From: Argopecten irradians
Taxonomy: Eukaryota; Mollusca; Bivalvia; Pectinida; Pectinidae
Assembly (NCBI RefSeq): GCF_041381155.1
Contig: NC_091142.1
Span: forward strand, 33,839,604 to 33,903,603
DNA: 64,000 bases
Direction: 5' to 3'
Below are positions 47,084 to 58,227 of the stretch, in pieces; position 1 is the stretch's first letter, and every line of letters starts with the position of its first letter. A program made the translations under genes and the position numbers. The notes beneath the pieces are model-generated. The model made no database searches and was not told the origin of the DNA. It saw only the letters and a program-made list of their open reading frames with translations.

Positions 47084-47430
47084 TTTTTTTTTTTTTTTTT
47101 TTTTTTTTGTTTTTTTTTTTTTTTTCATAAAATCATTTTAATACCCCAGAACATTTGAAGGCTGCCAAGGTTGGGGCCTTGGGGTCAGCCTTTTAAATAT
47201 AAACAGATGTCCCCTCGCAGGGGGGCTTTCATTCAACGCACAATGCTTTCTTTCTCTTTCTTTCTTTCACTCTCTTTCTTTCTCTCTTTCTCTCTCTCTC
47301 TCTCTTTCTCTTTCTCTCCCTTTCTTTCTCTTTCTTTCACTATCTCTCTCTTTCTCTCTCTTTCTTTCTCTCTCTCTCTCTCTATCTCTCCCTCTTTCTC
47401 TCTCTTTCTTCCTTTCTTTCTTTCTTCATG
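46935..47430. repeat. Long poly-T tract and CT-rich block
   Basis: About 150 nt of nearly pure T (46966-47125, broken by a second ATTTACAAACA and two G) is followed after 110 bp by about 190 nt of CTTT/CTCT microsatellite (47248-47430). Open frames here are only homopolymer translations (Phe, or Ser/Leu). Confidence 0.9.
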
Positions 47431-47539
47431 TATTGAAATACATGTGGTACTTTTATACTCCCTTCCATTCCTTTTTTTTACATATAATTTAATTCTACAA
47501 TGTCTCTTCCTGTCGTCCAAGATTTAGATGGCTCTGGGT

Positions 47540-48185
47540 GGGAGTGGAATTACCAGTGGCGATAGGGGGGGAGGGGGGGGGGAGGGGGGGGGGGGGAGGG
47601 GGGGGGGGGGGAGGGGGAGGGGGAGGGGGAAGGGGGGAGGGGGGAGTAGAATGGCAATTGGAAAATATTTACTATAATTTACATGATAATTTATTAGGTT
47701 GACCCCAATGGTCAGGATAAAGATCATGCTTTATCCGTTGTTTGTCTTGGGAGGGGGGGGGGGGGGGGGGGGGAGGTGGTGGGGAGGCGGTAGAAGGGCT
47801 AATGGAAAATATTTACTATAATTTAACATGATAATTTATTATGTAGACCCCAATGGTCAGGATAAAGATCATGCTTTATCCGTTGTTTGTCTTGGGAGGG
47901 GGGGGGGAGGGGGGAGGTGGTGGGGAGGCGGTAGAAGGGCTAATGGAAAATATTTACTATAATTTAACATGATAATTTATTATGTAGACCCCAATGGTCA
48001 GGATAAAGATCATGCTTTATCCGTTGTTTGTCATGGGAGGGGGGGGGGAGGGGGGAGGGGGGGGGAGGCAGTAGAAGGGCTAATGGAAAATATTTACTAT
48101 AATTTAACATGATAATTTTTTAGGTTGACCCCAATGGTCAGGATAAAGATCATGCTTTATCCGTTGTTTGTCATACCCTGTTGTT
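47540..48185. repeat. Four-copy tandem repeat with poly-G blocks
   Basis: Units of roughly 125-160 bp each combine a variable G-rich block (runs up to 23 G with single A or T breaks) with a conserved part: GGTAGAAGGGCTAATGG, AAAATATTTACTATAATTT, CCCCAATGGTCAGGATAAAG and ATCATGCTTTATCCGTTG. The non-G parts are almost identical, so the array is recent or being homogenised. Confidence 0.85.
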
Positions 48186-48189
48186 TGTC

Positions 48190-48850
48190 ATACCCTGTTT
48201 GTAAACTAAATTTTGAACACATTTAGAACTTCTTCCAATGTAATTAGCTAAAACGTGTCTGATATCATCTGACATGGTCCTTATCAAGAGTTATTATTCT
48301 TCAATTTTATCCGAGACCCAAAATGGCCACCAATTCCATCATATTGAAAACGGATTTTGAACTTCTCAAGTTCTACAAGAGCAATTTAGCTGAAAATTGT
48401 GTGAAATGATCCCTATATGGTCCTGACCAAGTATTGTCATTTTGCTGGTCAATCAGGAATCCAAGATGGCCACTACAGCATCCATATCTAAAATATTTTA
48501 AACTACTTCTCAAGTTCCACTGGTGCAATTTAGCTGAAACTTCATTGAAATGATCCTGACATGGTTTGGAACATATGTTGTTATTTTGGGAATTAATCTA
48601 AAAAAACAAAGATGTCTGCTTTGACCCCCATCTTATAAGCAAACTTTGAACTTCTTCTCAAGTTCTATCAAAGCAATTAAGCTAATGATCCTGAAATGGT
48701 CCCAACCAAGTATTCTTTAAACACATTTTGAACTTCAAGGATGGTGATCCTAACCAAGTGTTCTTTAAACACATTTTAAACTTCAAGGATGGTGATCCTA
48801 ACCAAGTGTTCTTTAAACACATTTTAAACTTCAAGGATGGGCGCAAAATT
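48190..48850. repeat. ~120-bp tandem units and a 48-bp triplication
   Basis: Four diverged units share AACTTCTTCTCAAGTTC, AGCAATTTAGCTGAAA and AATGATCC..ATGGTCC; one carries TCCAAGATGGCCACTAC. They resemble the interiors of families A-E but no hairpin ends were found. At 48720-48840 a 48-bp unit (GATGGTGATCCTAACCAAGTG..) is present three times. Confidence 0.6.
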
Positions 48851-48949
48851 CACCTTCTTGAAAGTCTTTTATTCAAATTTTTTCCTAGTTCACTAGTGCC
48901 AAGATTGTCCGATGACCATTAATTAGAGCCATTCATTTTTTTTTGCAAA

Positions 48950-49095
48950 AAATTCAAATCCCATATGGGGTAGTTGCCAGGTACTAGCCGCTGGCTGGGG
49001 TTTTCTCTCGATCCACCTTTGACCCTGGCATGTACATGTACATAAATGACCTTGGCTGTTAATAAGACATAAAACAAATCAAATCAATTATTTGC
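48950..49095 (+). repeat. SINE body/tail fragment
   Basis: ATATGGGGTAGTTGCCAGG, then CGCTGGCTGGGGTTTTCTC, ATAAATGACCTTGGCTG and TTAATAAGACATAAAAC followed by a CAAAT-rich tail. This matches the conserved 3' part I know from mollusc tRNA-derived SINEs (..AAATGACC.TGGCTGTTAATAGGACGTTAAAC). The tRNA head is missing. Confidence 0.55.
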
Positions 49096-49796
49096 ATTTT
49101 TTTGAACAGGTCAACTGAGAGTGTACAGAAAGTAGTGGTTAGAATGTTAAATACTAAATGTGTGCTGTGTTTGTGCTGGGGTATGTGGGTTGGGTAAAGT
49201 GAGTATTGTTAGGGCCAGGGACAAAAAAAAACCTATCAACTACTTTCTGTACACTTCAGTTGAGTCAAATCCAACATTGTACACAAGTACTGATTGTAAT
49301 GTGAACCATTACACATCTACCTCAAACAACTACACAGTCTTATCACTGCATGTATTCATTGTCCCTCAAAACCTTTAAGTACCAATTTTTATCTTTTTCT
49401 AGCAACTTATAAATTTTGACCAGTCAGAGGGCTTTGTTTATCACAGTATCCAAAAACATAGGAAAGCTGTTCCGCATCCCTTTAAACCCCCATTTACCAA
49501 TGTAGACCAAAATCGGAGACCCAAATCTAAGAACAGAAAGTGGACCCTGGAAGCCATCTTGGAATTTCTATCCCGAAAAACCCTTTATGCACACTCCCAC
49601 GAGTATGTCTGTCAAGTTTCTCAAAACCCTTATGTACCTCAAACAACCCCACACTTGTGTCAGTGCATGTGGTTTAATTAACAGTGTATAGATTTTTGGG
49701 TGAGGGATTGGGATTGGGACGATTGTTGAGGGGTTACCACTTCCTCAAGCGACATCAGTCCATGGACTTTACAAGGATATTACAGTACATCACATG

Positions 49797-50200
49797 ATGT
49801 AATCCTTGTGCCAAGCTGGTGCCCTCCTCACACGGCCAGACCTACGGACAGACACAGGGGTCGGAGCGGGTGGTGTGGCTGGCTCATCATCGACATCTGC
49901 AAGGCTAAGGCTATCCTCCCCTCGGCAGTCGAGCGTAGCAGCAAGGTACACAACCTGCAAGAGCACAAGCTACATTTCAGTAAACAAATAAAAGTGCATA
50001 ATGCACAGTATTTGGTAGATATTCAAGTTAGAATCTGGCCTAAACAATGATCAGATATGTTGATGTGCATGTGGTTAAGTGATATTCCTTATATATATAT
50101 TTATGATTATTTAGTGGATATGAAGGATAAGAATAATCTACCCGATGGCCAAAACATTATTCACTTATTTGTATATCGCATTGTATTACTGTTATATATA
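49797..50200 (-). mobile_element. Possible LTR-retrotransposon pol-tail fossil, copy 1
   Basis: A short minus-strand stretch reads as an acidic Pro-rich segment followed by RRSGRVRRAPAWHKDYIM, the kind of basic tail found at the end of Ty3/Gypsy-type integrases. A related segment with the same flank lies at 50.96-51.33 kb. Only a small, broken remnant is present; family placement is tentative. Confidence 0.35.
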
Positions 50201-50583
50201 TATTTTGTGATCCCGAGTGCAGAATATCCATAATTCTTCATGTATGGATACAGTACAGTGCCAGAGATTTAGATAGTGTATATACTACCTATATGTCTCT
50301 GACAGGGTATCTGAACTTTGGCTATTTTTTATAATATGTTTTAAACAAGAGTCCAACTCTTCGCCTACTTTACAATAATATCAAATTACATTGGTGCCAA
50401 GTCAATCTAATTAAAACACAGATTCTTAAAATCACTCTGTTACATAAATGAAAACTAAAAAGTCACTTCTCAGTTTCTAGAAGCTGGACATTTGGACAAT
50501 TCTGATGGTCACCAGAAGGTCACCAGAAGGTCACTCCTAATGGATTGTTGCCAGATCCTTTATCAAACAGAGAGATACATGTA

Positions 50584-50777
50584 CAGTATTCAACCCAATA
50601 AGGTGTTTAAAAATTTTAAAAATGAAAAGGTGCTAATAATAAGACAATATTATTGAAAATCTAAACAGTTTTGTACAGTTCTGGTCTTTTTTTATGGCTG
50701 GGCAATTGAAATGGAGGCCTCAAAAAAGAGGGAGGGCGCTTATAGGGACATGGACGCTTATTGGGTTGAATTCGGTA
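50584..50777. mobile_element. MITE with CCGTATTTGACCCAATAAG ends, copy 2 (reverse)
   Basis: Shares GCAATTGAAATGGAGGCCTC, GGGAGGGCGCTTATAGGG and the inverted ends CAACCCAATAAG with the 31.2-kb element. The termini are slightly diverged. Confidence 0.65.
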
Positions 50778-50959
50778 ATAAGGAGAGTTCAATTATAGTG
50801 TGAAAACTGATATGGTATATGTACATGTACGTACCCAGCCTGCCTATGCTTTAAAGAAGACAACATTATCTGTCTAGAAATCTTTCTAGCTACAATATTA
50901 CAGCTTAAAGACACAATTTTTCACAGGAGAAAATTATGTATTCTACACTTAGCGTTAAA

Positions 50960-51330
50960 ATGTAACATCTTACCGCGGCCTCCGACAGAGACAGGCGCTG
51001 GCCAGCCGCAACAGCAATCGATGTCGCTACCCGGCTAACCAGGCTAAAGCCACGGAAGGACACAGCCTACAAGATCAAGAGTGACAAAGCTTCAGTAAAC
51101 AAATAAAGTTACATAATACACAATATTCTGTAGATATTCAAGTAAAAATCTGGTCGAACAAACTGATCAGGTATGTTTACTTGAATAAAATTTATTGATA
51201 TCAGTAAAATAAGACTCTTTTTGAAGTGGATAGAGAAGTCGGGGATAATCTACCTTAGGGTCATATTTTAAATGTGTACATAATAATGCATTGTATTTGT
51301 GACCCAGAGGGTAGAATGTCATTCATATAC
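50960..51330 (-). mobile_element. Possible LTR-retrotransposon pol-tail fossil, copy 2
   Basis: Diverged duplicate of 49797-50200. They share the flank CTTTATTTGTTTACTGAA on the minus strand and a following segment ending in a similar PAPVSV-type stretch. Broken and short. Confidence 0.3.
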
Positions 51331-51368
51331 ACAGATCAAAGTGGCCTATAATCCTTCCTCTCCATATA

Positions 51369-51455
51369 TGATATAGCACCCTTGATACTCCAGGGGTTCC
51401 GATCACTTATGATCTCAACACTCCTGGTAGTCTCTCTGTAGTCTTCAAAGGAAAT
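51369..51455. mobile_element. CATCCTCGA MITE fragment
   Basis: A left inverted repeat (CTTGATACTCCAGGGG, TTCCGATCACTTATGATC) is joined to an inverted piece of the interior (GTCTTCAAAGGAAATATTTG). It abuts the family A copy that follows. Confidence 0.55.
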
Positions 51456-52235
51456 ATTTGTCAGCCTCTATTTCTATTTCTCTATTTCTCTATTCTGGCC
51501 AAATTTGGTTACATACAATGCAGAACTCTATCACAAGTAGCGATTTAACTCTATTTCCCCTATTGGGCCCCGCCCCTCCTGCCCCCGGGGGGTCAGAGCT
51601 AAGATTTATACAAACTCTGATTCCCTTCCCCCATGGATGTTTCTGGCCAAATTTGGTTACATTCCATGTAGAACTCTATGACTAGTAGCGATATAAAGGA
51701 TTTACCTCTATTTCCCCTATTGGGCCCCGCCCCTCCTGCCCCCGGGGGGTCAGAGCTAAGATTTATACAAACTCTGATCCCCTTCCCCCATGGATGTTTC
51801 TGGCCAAATTTGGTTACATTCCATGTAGAACTCTATGACTAGTAGCGATATAAAGGATTTACCTCTATTTCCCCTATTGGGCCCCGCCCCTCCTGCCCCC
51901 GGGGGGTCAGAGCTAAGATTTATACAAACTCTGATCCCCTTCCCCCATGGATGTTTCTGGCCAAATTTGGTTACATTCCATGTAGAACTCTATGACTAGT
52001 AGCGATATAAAGGATTTACCTCTATTTCCCCTATTGGATTTATACAAGATTTATAAGATTTATACAAACTCTGATCCCCTTCCCCAAAGGATGTTTCTGG
52101 CCAAATTTGGTTACATTCCATGCAGAACTCTATGACTAGAAGGGATTTAAAGGAAAATGTTGACGGACGGACGGACGGACGGACGGACACATGACATAAG
52201 CTCATCGGCCCTTTGGGCCAGGTGAGCTGATAAAT
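51456..52235 (+). mobile_element. Tandem-unit element, family A copy 2
   Basis: Four ~158-bp units, three nearly identical (GGGCCCCGCCCCTCCTGCC, CAAATTTGGTTACATTCC, TGACTAGTAGCGATATAAAGG). Then come GACGGACGGACGGACGGAC, ATGACATAAGCTCATCGG and the 3' hairpin CCCTTTGGGCC..AGGTGAGCTGATAAA. The 5' hairpin is missing; the copy starts inside a unit. Confidence 0.7.
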
Positions 52236-52515
52236 GATTCCCTCTGTAATCTTTGTTAAAAGTGACGATTCGCTGTTTTTTCGTCTGGCGCAGTGATAGT
52301 CAATTCAAACTAATGTACGGTAAGTAGGACGACGGCAGGAAATTTAAACATCAGATGATCAGTGTTTTGAAAATTAACATTTAATGTTTAGAAGGTGTTG
52401 ATGATAGTAGCATTAACGGTAAGATAATAACTTTTGTGACTTTACAAAATAATTGATCTCATTTTACAATTACACTTAAAAAAATTAAAAGCCTATTAGG
52501 AAAGGGCCTTTAAAC
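52236..52515 (-). mobile_element. MITE of the AAAGGCCCACTA family, reverse copy
   Basis: In reverse it shows the interior words CTGGCGCAGTGATAGTCAA and TACGGTAAGTAGGACGACGG, matching 27.83 kb. It ends AGGAAAGGGCCTTTAAACG. Confidence 0.5.
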
Positions 52516-53387
52516 GTCATCGGACGGTTATTAAAAGTAAAACACCTTCACCTTACTTTATTTTAATTTAAGTACAAATTAAAAAAAAAACAATTTCAAG
52601 GTAAGAACAAAAATATACAATACTTATATCAGTCTGTATACATGGTGCACTAGCTAGGGTTTATACACAAGTATCATTGATAGTCTACCTTGGTACATGT
52701 AATGACAGAATGGCAATATAGTGGATTTATAGACAAGGGGAGATCACTCCCAAGTTGTTGATTAGATCAAAATAGCAAACCATTAAAGAGTGTTTATTAT
52801 ATGCCAATGTGGCCTTGAAAGTATTTGCCAAGGTCATTCAAGTAAACGAAGTGTTTCATCAATAGTACTTGATGATACGTTTAACCTTTCATTTATTGAG
52901 AACGTTTTGGAAGATGTTAACCTGTTTGATATCTTGTGACCTTGAAAGAATGATAGCTCTAGATCTTCATCCCAGCACACTTTACAGGCTCATGGCCAAT
53001 ATCAGGTCTCTATAGAGCTAGTTACATGTATTACTAGGGAAGTTTGACAACTTTGATACTACAGTACATGTATAATATAATTACACATAAATGAAGAAGA
53101 ATTTTTAATATTTGATTCACCATCAAAAGTCATCAGCCTTTATAGAATATTACAATACTTACAATGCATGTAGGTTTTAAATGTGCCAATAAGAGCTGGA
53201 AATTACTTAACGCAGTATTGCTAAAAATCATCATATAAACATATATGGTGCAGTGAAATGAGTACGGTCAGACCATGTGGTCTACAATTTCATTTCAGAT
53301 TTTTACAGTGTATTGTTAAGTGATATCTGTATGTAATTGTATTTATTTTCTTTACAGCTAGTGCATATAAAATTTACAGTAAATGGA
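52516..53387. repeat. Intergenic with a family C fragment
   Basis: 52790-53010 carries decayed family C words (GGCCTTGAAAGTATTTGCC, AAGGTCATTCAAGTAAAC, ATGGCCAATATCAGGTCTC). No gene recognised in the remainder. Confidence 0.4.
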
Positions 53388-53498
53388 AAGATGGATCTTT
53401 TCTCTGATTTTCAAACTTCAATTACAAATAACATTTGTACATAAATGCAATTTGAGAAAGATCCCTTCAGCACAAATTCTGAGAAAAAGCGGTAACAA
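53388..53498 (+). repeat. Family B fragment
   Basis: TGGAAAGATGGATCTTTTC, TTGAGAAAGATCCCTTCAGC and GAGAAAAAGCGGTAACAAAC correspond to the start of the 22.4-kb element. It ends at the LINE border. Confidence 0.5.
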
Positions 53499-56400
53499 AC
53501 TATCAATTGATACTCATTCAAAAACAGAAATAGAGAATAAGTGGAAATCTGAATGGGGTTATGAAGCTTGGTTCAACTCGTACACATCAATGAGCCGTGG
53601 TGTTGTTTACTTTTTAATAATACATTTAGTTATAAACTTTTATCAGTAACAAAAGACAGGACAGGTAATACTATTATGTTAGATATTAACATCACCTATA
53701 GTAGCCCGAGATACTCTGGCCCTTACACCAGACTAAGACATTATGACAGCTGCAAATAGATGTCTGGTTTAGGGCCAGAGCGCACTCCTATATCAAAACG
53801 TGGAATAATCCGACACTGTTCAGACTGACCACCGAGAAGCACCACTAACCTTAGTCTATTCAACGAATGAATAATTTATCAAGCCAAATATAGTAATAAG
53901 TCGAGATTAAAGGCGATTTGCATATTTTGAGAAAATGGCGACGACAACAAGGGAAATTTAAAGCTGCGGAAAGAAACTAGACTGTGTTGACACAAAAGAA
54001 CGTGCATGTATGATAAAATGGGTGGCTATGAGTAGATTAATTATTCATATGTTGAAAAGACCAAGGTAAGTGGCGATTCTCATTGGTAATATTTTGTAAG
54101 CAGTCTGAATCGGAGATGACATGGCCCGATATTAAACAGTGTCGACTTATTCCACCTTTTGATATAGCACGGCGCTCTGGCCCTAACCCAGACATCTATC
54201 TGTCATAATGTCTAAGTCTGGTGTCAGGGCCAGAGTATATCGGGCTACACCTCAAGTAATAAAAATTTGATACTAGTGGCAGTCTATGGCCCCAACGAAA
54301 CAGATAGTAAATTCTATAATTTTCTATTAGATCAACTTCTTATTCATGAAAATACATCTGTAATTTTAAGAGGGGACTGGAATGTACCAAAGAATTATAC
54401 AACTGACACAAAATATTATATAAATAGGAATAATGAAATTGAAAAATTTGATTTAGTAGATATATGGAGGGAGCATAATCCTGATAAAAAATTATTTACA
54501 TGGCACGGTCCCCACAGAAAACAAGCTTATAGGCTTGATTATTTTTTAATTACATCAGATTTAATTCCTTTTGTATGTAAAGCTGATATTGGTACAAGTT
54601 ATAGATCTGATCACTCGCCAATTTCTTTAATCATAAAATTCATTGATCAGCCCAAAGGAAAAGGAACATGGAAGAGTAACAGTTTACTAAATGATACTGA
54701 ACATGTAAATTTTGTCAAAAATTGCATTAGGGATACTGTCGAACAATATGCTATTAATCTTGAAGAAGAAAACATTAACAATGTATCTTTATCGATAAGC
54801 GATCAACTATTTTGGGAAACTTTAAAATCAATGATTAGAGGAAAAACTATTGCCTACTCAACATTCAAAAAGCGTGAAAGGGATAAATTAGAAAATGAAC
54901 TGGAGTTAAAATTAGGGAAATTACAGCAAGGGGAAAATAGGAACCTAAATGAAATTAAGTAGTAGTAAATGAGTTGAAATTGATAAGAGAAAACAAAATT
55001 AAGGGCATTATACTGAAAGCAAAATCAAGATGGAAAATTGAAGGTGAGATAAGTTCCATTTTTTTTTTTTTTTTTTGCAATTTAGAAAAATAGCATTGTT
55101 GTTGTTGTTATATCGTAAATTCCCTCGTTGACTTGGCGAGGCACCGCTGTAAGAAAAGTTAATCCCAAAGCTAATTATAGAAACAGGTGAGGGAATTACA
55201 AACATACAAGATATTTTAGAAGAGCAAAAAAAATTTTATCAATCACTATATTCCAGTTCATACTGCTAGTGAAACATTTTTTGATGATGAAAATCCTTTC
55301 ATAAATAAATTAACCAATGAACAAAGTAGTAAATTAGAGGTGAAAATAAATTACCAGGAATGTCTGAAATCACTATAAAATATGAATAACAATAAGTCAC
55401 CTGGAATGGATGAATTTACTGTTGAATTTTATATATTCTTTTGGGCTGATATCAACAGTTTTTTAATTAATTCTCTTAATCAAGCTTATGATGAGGAAAT
55501 ACTTTCTATATCACAACGCCAAGGTCTGATTCCATGTATTCCAAAAGAAGGTAAATCAAAATTATACCTAAAAAATTGGAGGCCTATAACTTTATTGAAT
55601 GTAGATTATAAAATAGCTTCCTCAGTTATTTCGAATAGAATTAAAACAGTTTTAGATGGTATCATAAGTGAAACACAATGGTAATATTTCTGGTCTTAGA
55701 ATAAATGTTGAAAAAACACAAGCAATTTGGATTGGGGCCAAACGGGGTTGTGGAGAGGAAGTCCTTGCAGAAAGGAATTGAGTTGGAACCATTCAGGTAA
55801 ATTCAAACTATTAGGTATATCTTATAACCTTCAGTCTGAAAATATTTTTGAAGATAATTTCAGACAAAAGTTAACAGCTGTTTAAAAACTTTTACATGAT
55901 TGGTCATTCAGAAACCTCACGTATATAGGGAGGGTAACTATTATAAAATCATTAGCATTACCCATTTTTATTCAAACTTTTACTGTCTTACCAGATCCTC
56001 CCAAAGATATTATCAGTGAATTACAAAAATGCTTTTCTTTGAATTTTTATGGAATGAAAAGACTGATAAAGTAAAGCACACTGTTATGTACGGCGATTAT
56101 GATCAAGGAGGTCTTCGAGTACCACATATTGTTTCTTTTTGTCATGCTTTAAAAACGTGTTGGATAAAAAAAATTTGTTGAATTCCTCCCCTTGGAAAAC
56201 ACTGTTTCTGGATAAAATTGAAACTTATGGTGGAGTTAAAATTTTCAAAATGAAGAGAGAAGTTCTTTTAAGAATTTCAAATTCCCTAAATATTTTCTGG
56301 AAAGAGATTATAAACATTTGGGCAGATCTGTGGTGATGAACTCCCCACAACCCCTGGCAAAGTTGCATCTCAGCCAATCTGGTATAATAATTACATAAAA

Positions 56401-56930
56401 ATTGAAAACAATATAATATTATATAAACAATGGTGTGAAAAAGGTGTATATTTTATTGGAGACCTTGTTGAAAATAATGAATTTCTGTCATACAATAACT
56501 TTTGAATGAATTTTATGGAATATCGAATGCAATACCTAGATCTTGGAAACATATTTTGTACCAAAAAAAATACACCACTGGACATGAAACCATGTAAACA
56601 TATATATATCACTTAAAAAGTGCCTAGAACTCCAATTATTATGTTTCTTGGAATTTTGGACAATGAATATGAAGATGTGATCAATTTTTTATTCCTAATG
56701 ATAAAATATTATGAATATGTATGTAAATTGAAAAAGAAAATCCCAATGGAATATTTGCAAGAGATGGCATAGGTATAAATAAGTTGAATTTAACATATTA
56801 TTTACATAATAACAAGATATACAATAATTATGTTCAAATATTCTGCTGGACTTTAAAAATGACTGAACAAGTTCAAATAAATAACAATTAACTTACAAAC
56901 CAAAGTCAAGGATTTATAAGTGAGAAGGAT
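53499..56930 (+). mobile_element. L1/Tx1-type LINE, decayed, ORF2 only
   Basis: An apurinic-type endonuclease begins near 53505 (DTHSKTEIENKWKSEWGYEA) and resumes after a MITE at 54255. Motifs include VAVYGPNETDSKFYNF, GDWNVP, RLDYFLI and SDHSPISLII. The reverse transcriptase starts at 55382 (NNNKSPGMDEFT, KLYLKNWRPITLLNVDYK) and jumps at 55681 from SETQ to NISGLRINVEKTQ. The central RT domain with its YADD site, roughly 150 residues, is therefore deleted. The C-terminal part (ALPIFIQTFTVLPDPP, GDYDQGGLRVPH) continues with many stops to about 56930. Frames change several times. ORF1, the 5' UTR and a 3' tail are not seen. It is dead. Confidence 0.8.
53701..54248. mobile_element. 548-bp MITE nested in the LINE endonuclease
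   Basis: Terminal inverted repeats of 115-120 bp (53701-53820 and 54134-54248) start GTAGCCCGA. They contain ATACTCTGGCCCT, ACACCAGAC and GACATTATGACAG on both sides. The word ACCT flanks both ends (53694-53697, with three extra bases before the element, and 54249-54252), so a 3-4-bp target duplication is likely. The LINE reading frame continues across the insertion. The interior has one ATGGCGACGACAACAAGG word and a GTAAGTGG donor-like site but no transposase. Confidence 0.75.
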
Positions 56931-58149
56931 TCGTCACTGTCTCTTTACGCTAGACGCCTATGAATCGGGAATAAAAACCATTTTCTCAACAAATTCTTGT
57001 CTTATCGAGTCAAACGAAACACCAATGTAAAGTTGATAAAATTTCACAACGTTTAGTACTTGCTTTACAGACGGAATATTTAGAAGAAATGTATTAAATT
57101 TTCGTTAAAAAGAATACGACAGCTCATGAAATGACCACCCGCTTCAGAAAGGAAGACGGTAACCCTCGCATCTACAAGCTACATGAAAGGATGCGCGGCG
57201 GATATCAAAGGAAAATTAGTGGTCGACCAGCGTCACAGTCAGTGCACAAAACACAAAAGCTCCTGCGCCGTCCTTGCCCAAAACCCTGTGTGACTTCTCC
57301 TTCTCATATACGTTCTTGCCCAAGTTTTCATTTCCATAATGTAACAAATTAAATCTACTTTTATGTTCAGGTCATTAAAAACTTGGGCCATGTCAGCACG
57401 GGCAGTAACAGAATTATGATCGACATTCAAGAAAGAAATGGTTAGCATTTTCATAAATGTTGCCACAGTTACCACAAATATTCTGGTGCCAAATTTATAG
57501 GGGAAAGGTACAACAAACACCGAAGTCTTAATTAAGTACATTCACGTGTATAGATAGGTTAGGGAAGAGATATAGTTTCAAAGAAGAAAAAGATAGGAAT
57601 TTAACATTACCATCTAAGTTGGGGAAGTAGGATTTTGCTGCAGTAGAAATTGGAGTTTGGAATTGAAAGTGTAAGGATTATCAGATGGACTGAATTACCA
57701 TATAAGGAAGAGACAAAAATTTATAAGTGACGTCCTAGTTTTCCCGCCATTTTCGGAAAATGTGGCGTCTATAGAGGTATGCTAAAAGGGGTTGTCTGTT
57801 TTACCCTTGTGACCTTCAGTGAATATTAAGGTCATTTGATACATGTAGCTTGAGGTAGTCGTTTATTTAATCGTCTGTCCATGGGCTCGCGGCCTCGTTT
57901 ACTAAGTTTCCGACTGATTCAAAGAGTATTAAACCTCAAATTCTGGGATTTTCACCCCAGAAAGATATTTTTTCTCAATCCCAATTATTATTAATTAACA
58001 TATTCATTGGAGAAAACCTCATCAGTGGTAATAACTTGTGGCTAATCCCGTGATTTTTGTAAGACAGTAAATTATGTTTAAAGTCAATAGTAACTTAAAA
58101 TTAACTGAAATGATTAGTCTGGACTAGGAACAAACATTAGGTTACATAC
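56931..58149. other. No gene recognised
   Basis: A 73-codon open frame at 57131-57352 (plus) is basic and matches nothing I know. The stretch 57721-57790 is CpG-containing (GTGACGTCC, CCGCCATTTTC) and could be promoter-like, but no transcript start can be supported. Confidence 0.3.
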
Positions 58150-58227
58150 CTGCCCGCGAGCAATAGCCTTGCTTATGCAATGAAAGACAACTTCCATAGC
58201 AATGACAAACGAGAGAAAGGACTCCAT
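58150..58227 (-). CDS. Possible first coding exon of an unrecognised gene
   Basis: Minus strand: an ATG in a strong context (AAGAATGG) opens 26 codons and ends at CAG followed by the donor GTATGT (58149-58144). The peptide starts MESFLSFVIAMEVVF and continues HCISKAIARGQ, so it would place a hydrophobic helix at the N-terminus. Upstream on the same strand are a CCAAT-type box (CTATTGGCTG, ~58345) and an E-box palindrome GTCACATGAC (~58325). Longer overlapping frames from an upstream ATG at 58324 also exist, so the frame is uncertain. No following exon was found in the window to the left. Confidence 0.3.

Noticed and set aside
46935-47727. Open frames of 60-118 codons across the poly-T, CT and poly-G blocks
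   Set aside because: They are translations of simple sequence (Phe, Ser/Leu, Arg/Glu/Lys, Pro) with no family resemblance or splice context.
50969-51070. A 93-bp minus-strand exon bounded by TAG and GTAAGA
   Set aside because: Although phase-neutral and open, it is homologous to the retroelement-like segment at 49.8 kb, so it is treated as part of a fossil and not a host exon.
57131-57541. Overlapping open frames on both strands (73 and 100 codons)
   Set aside because: No recognisable domain, no splice partners and no codon-level support. They could be chance frames in a GC-richer patch.
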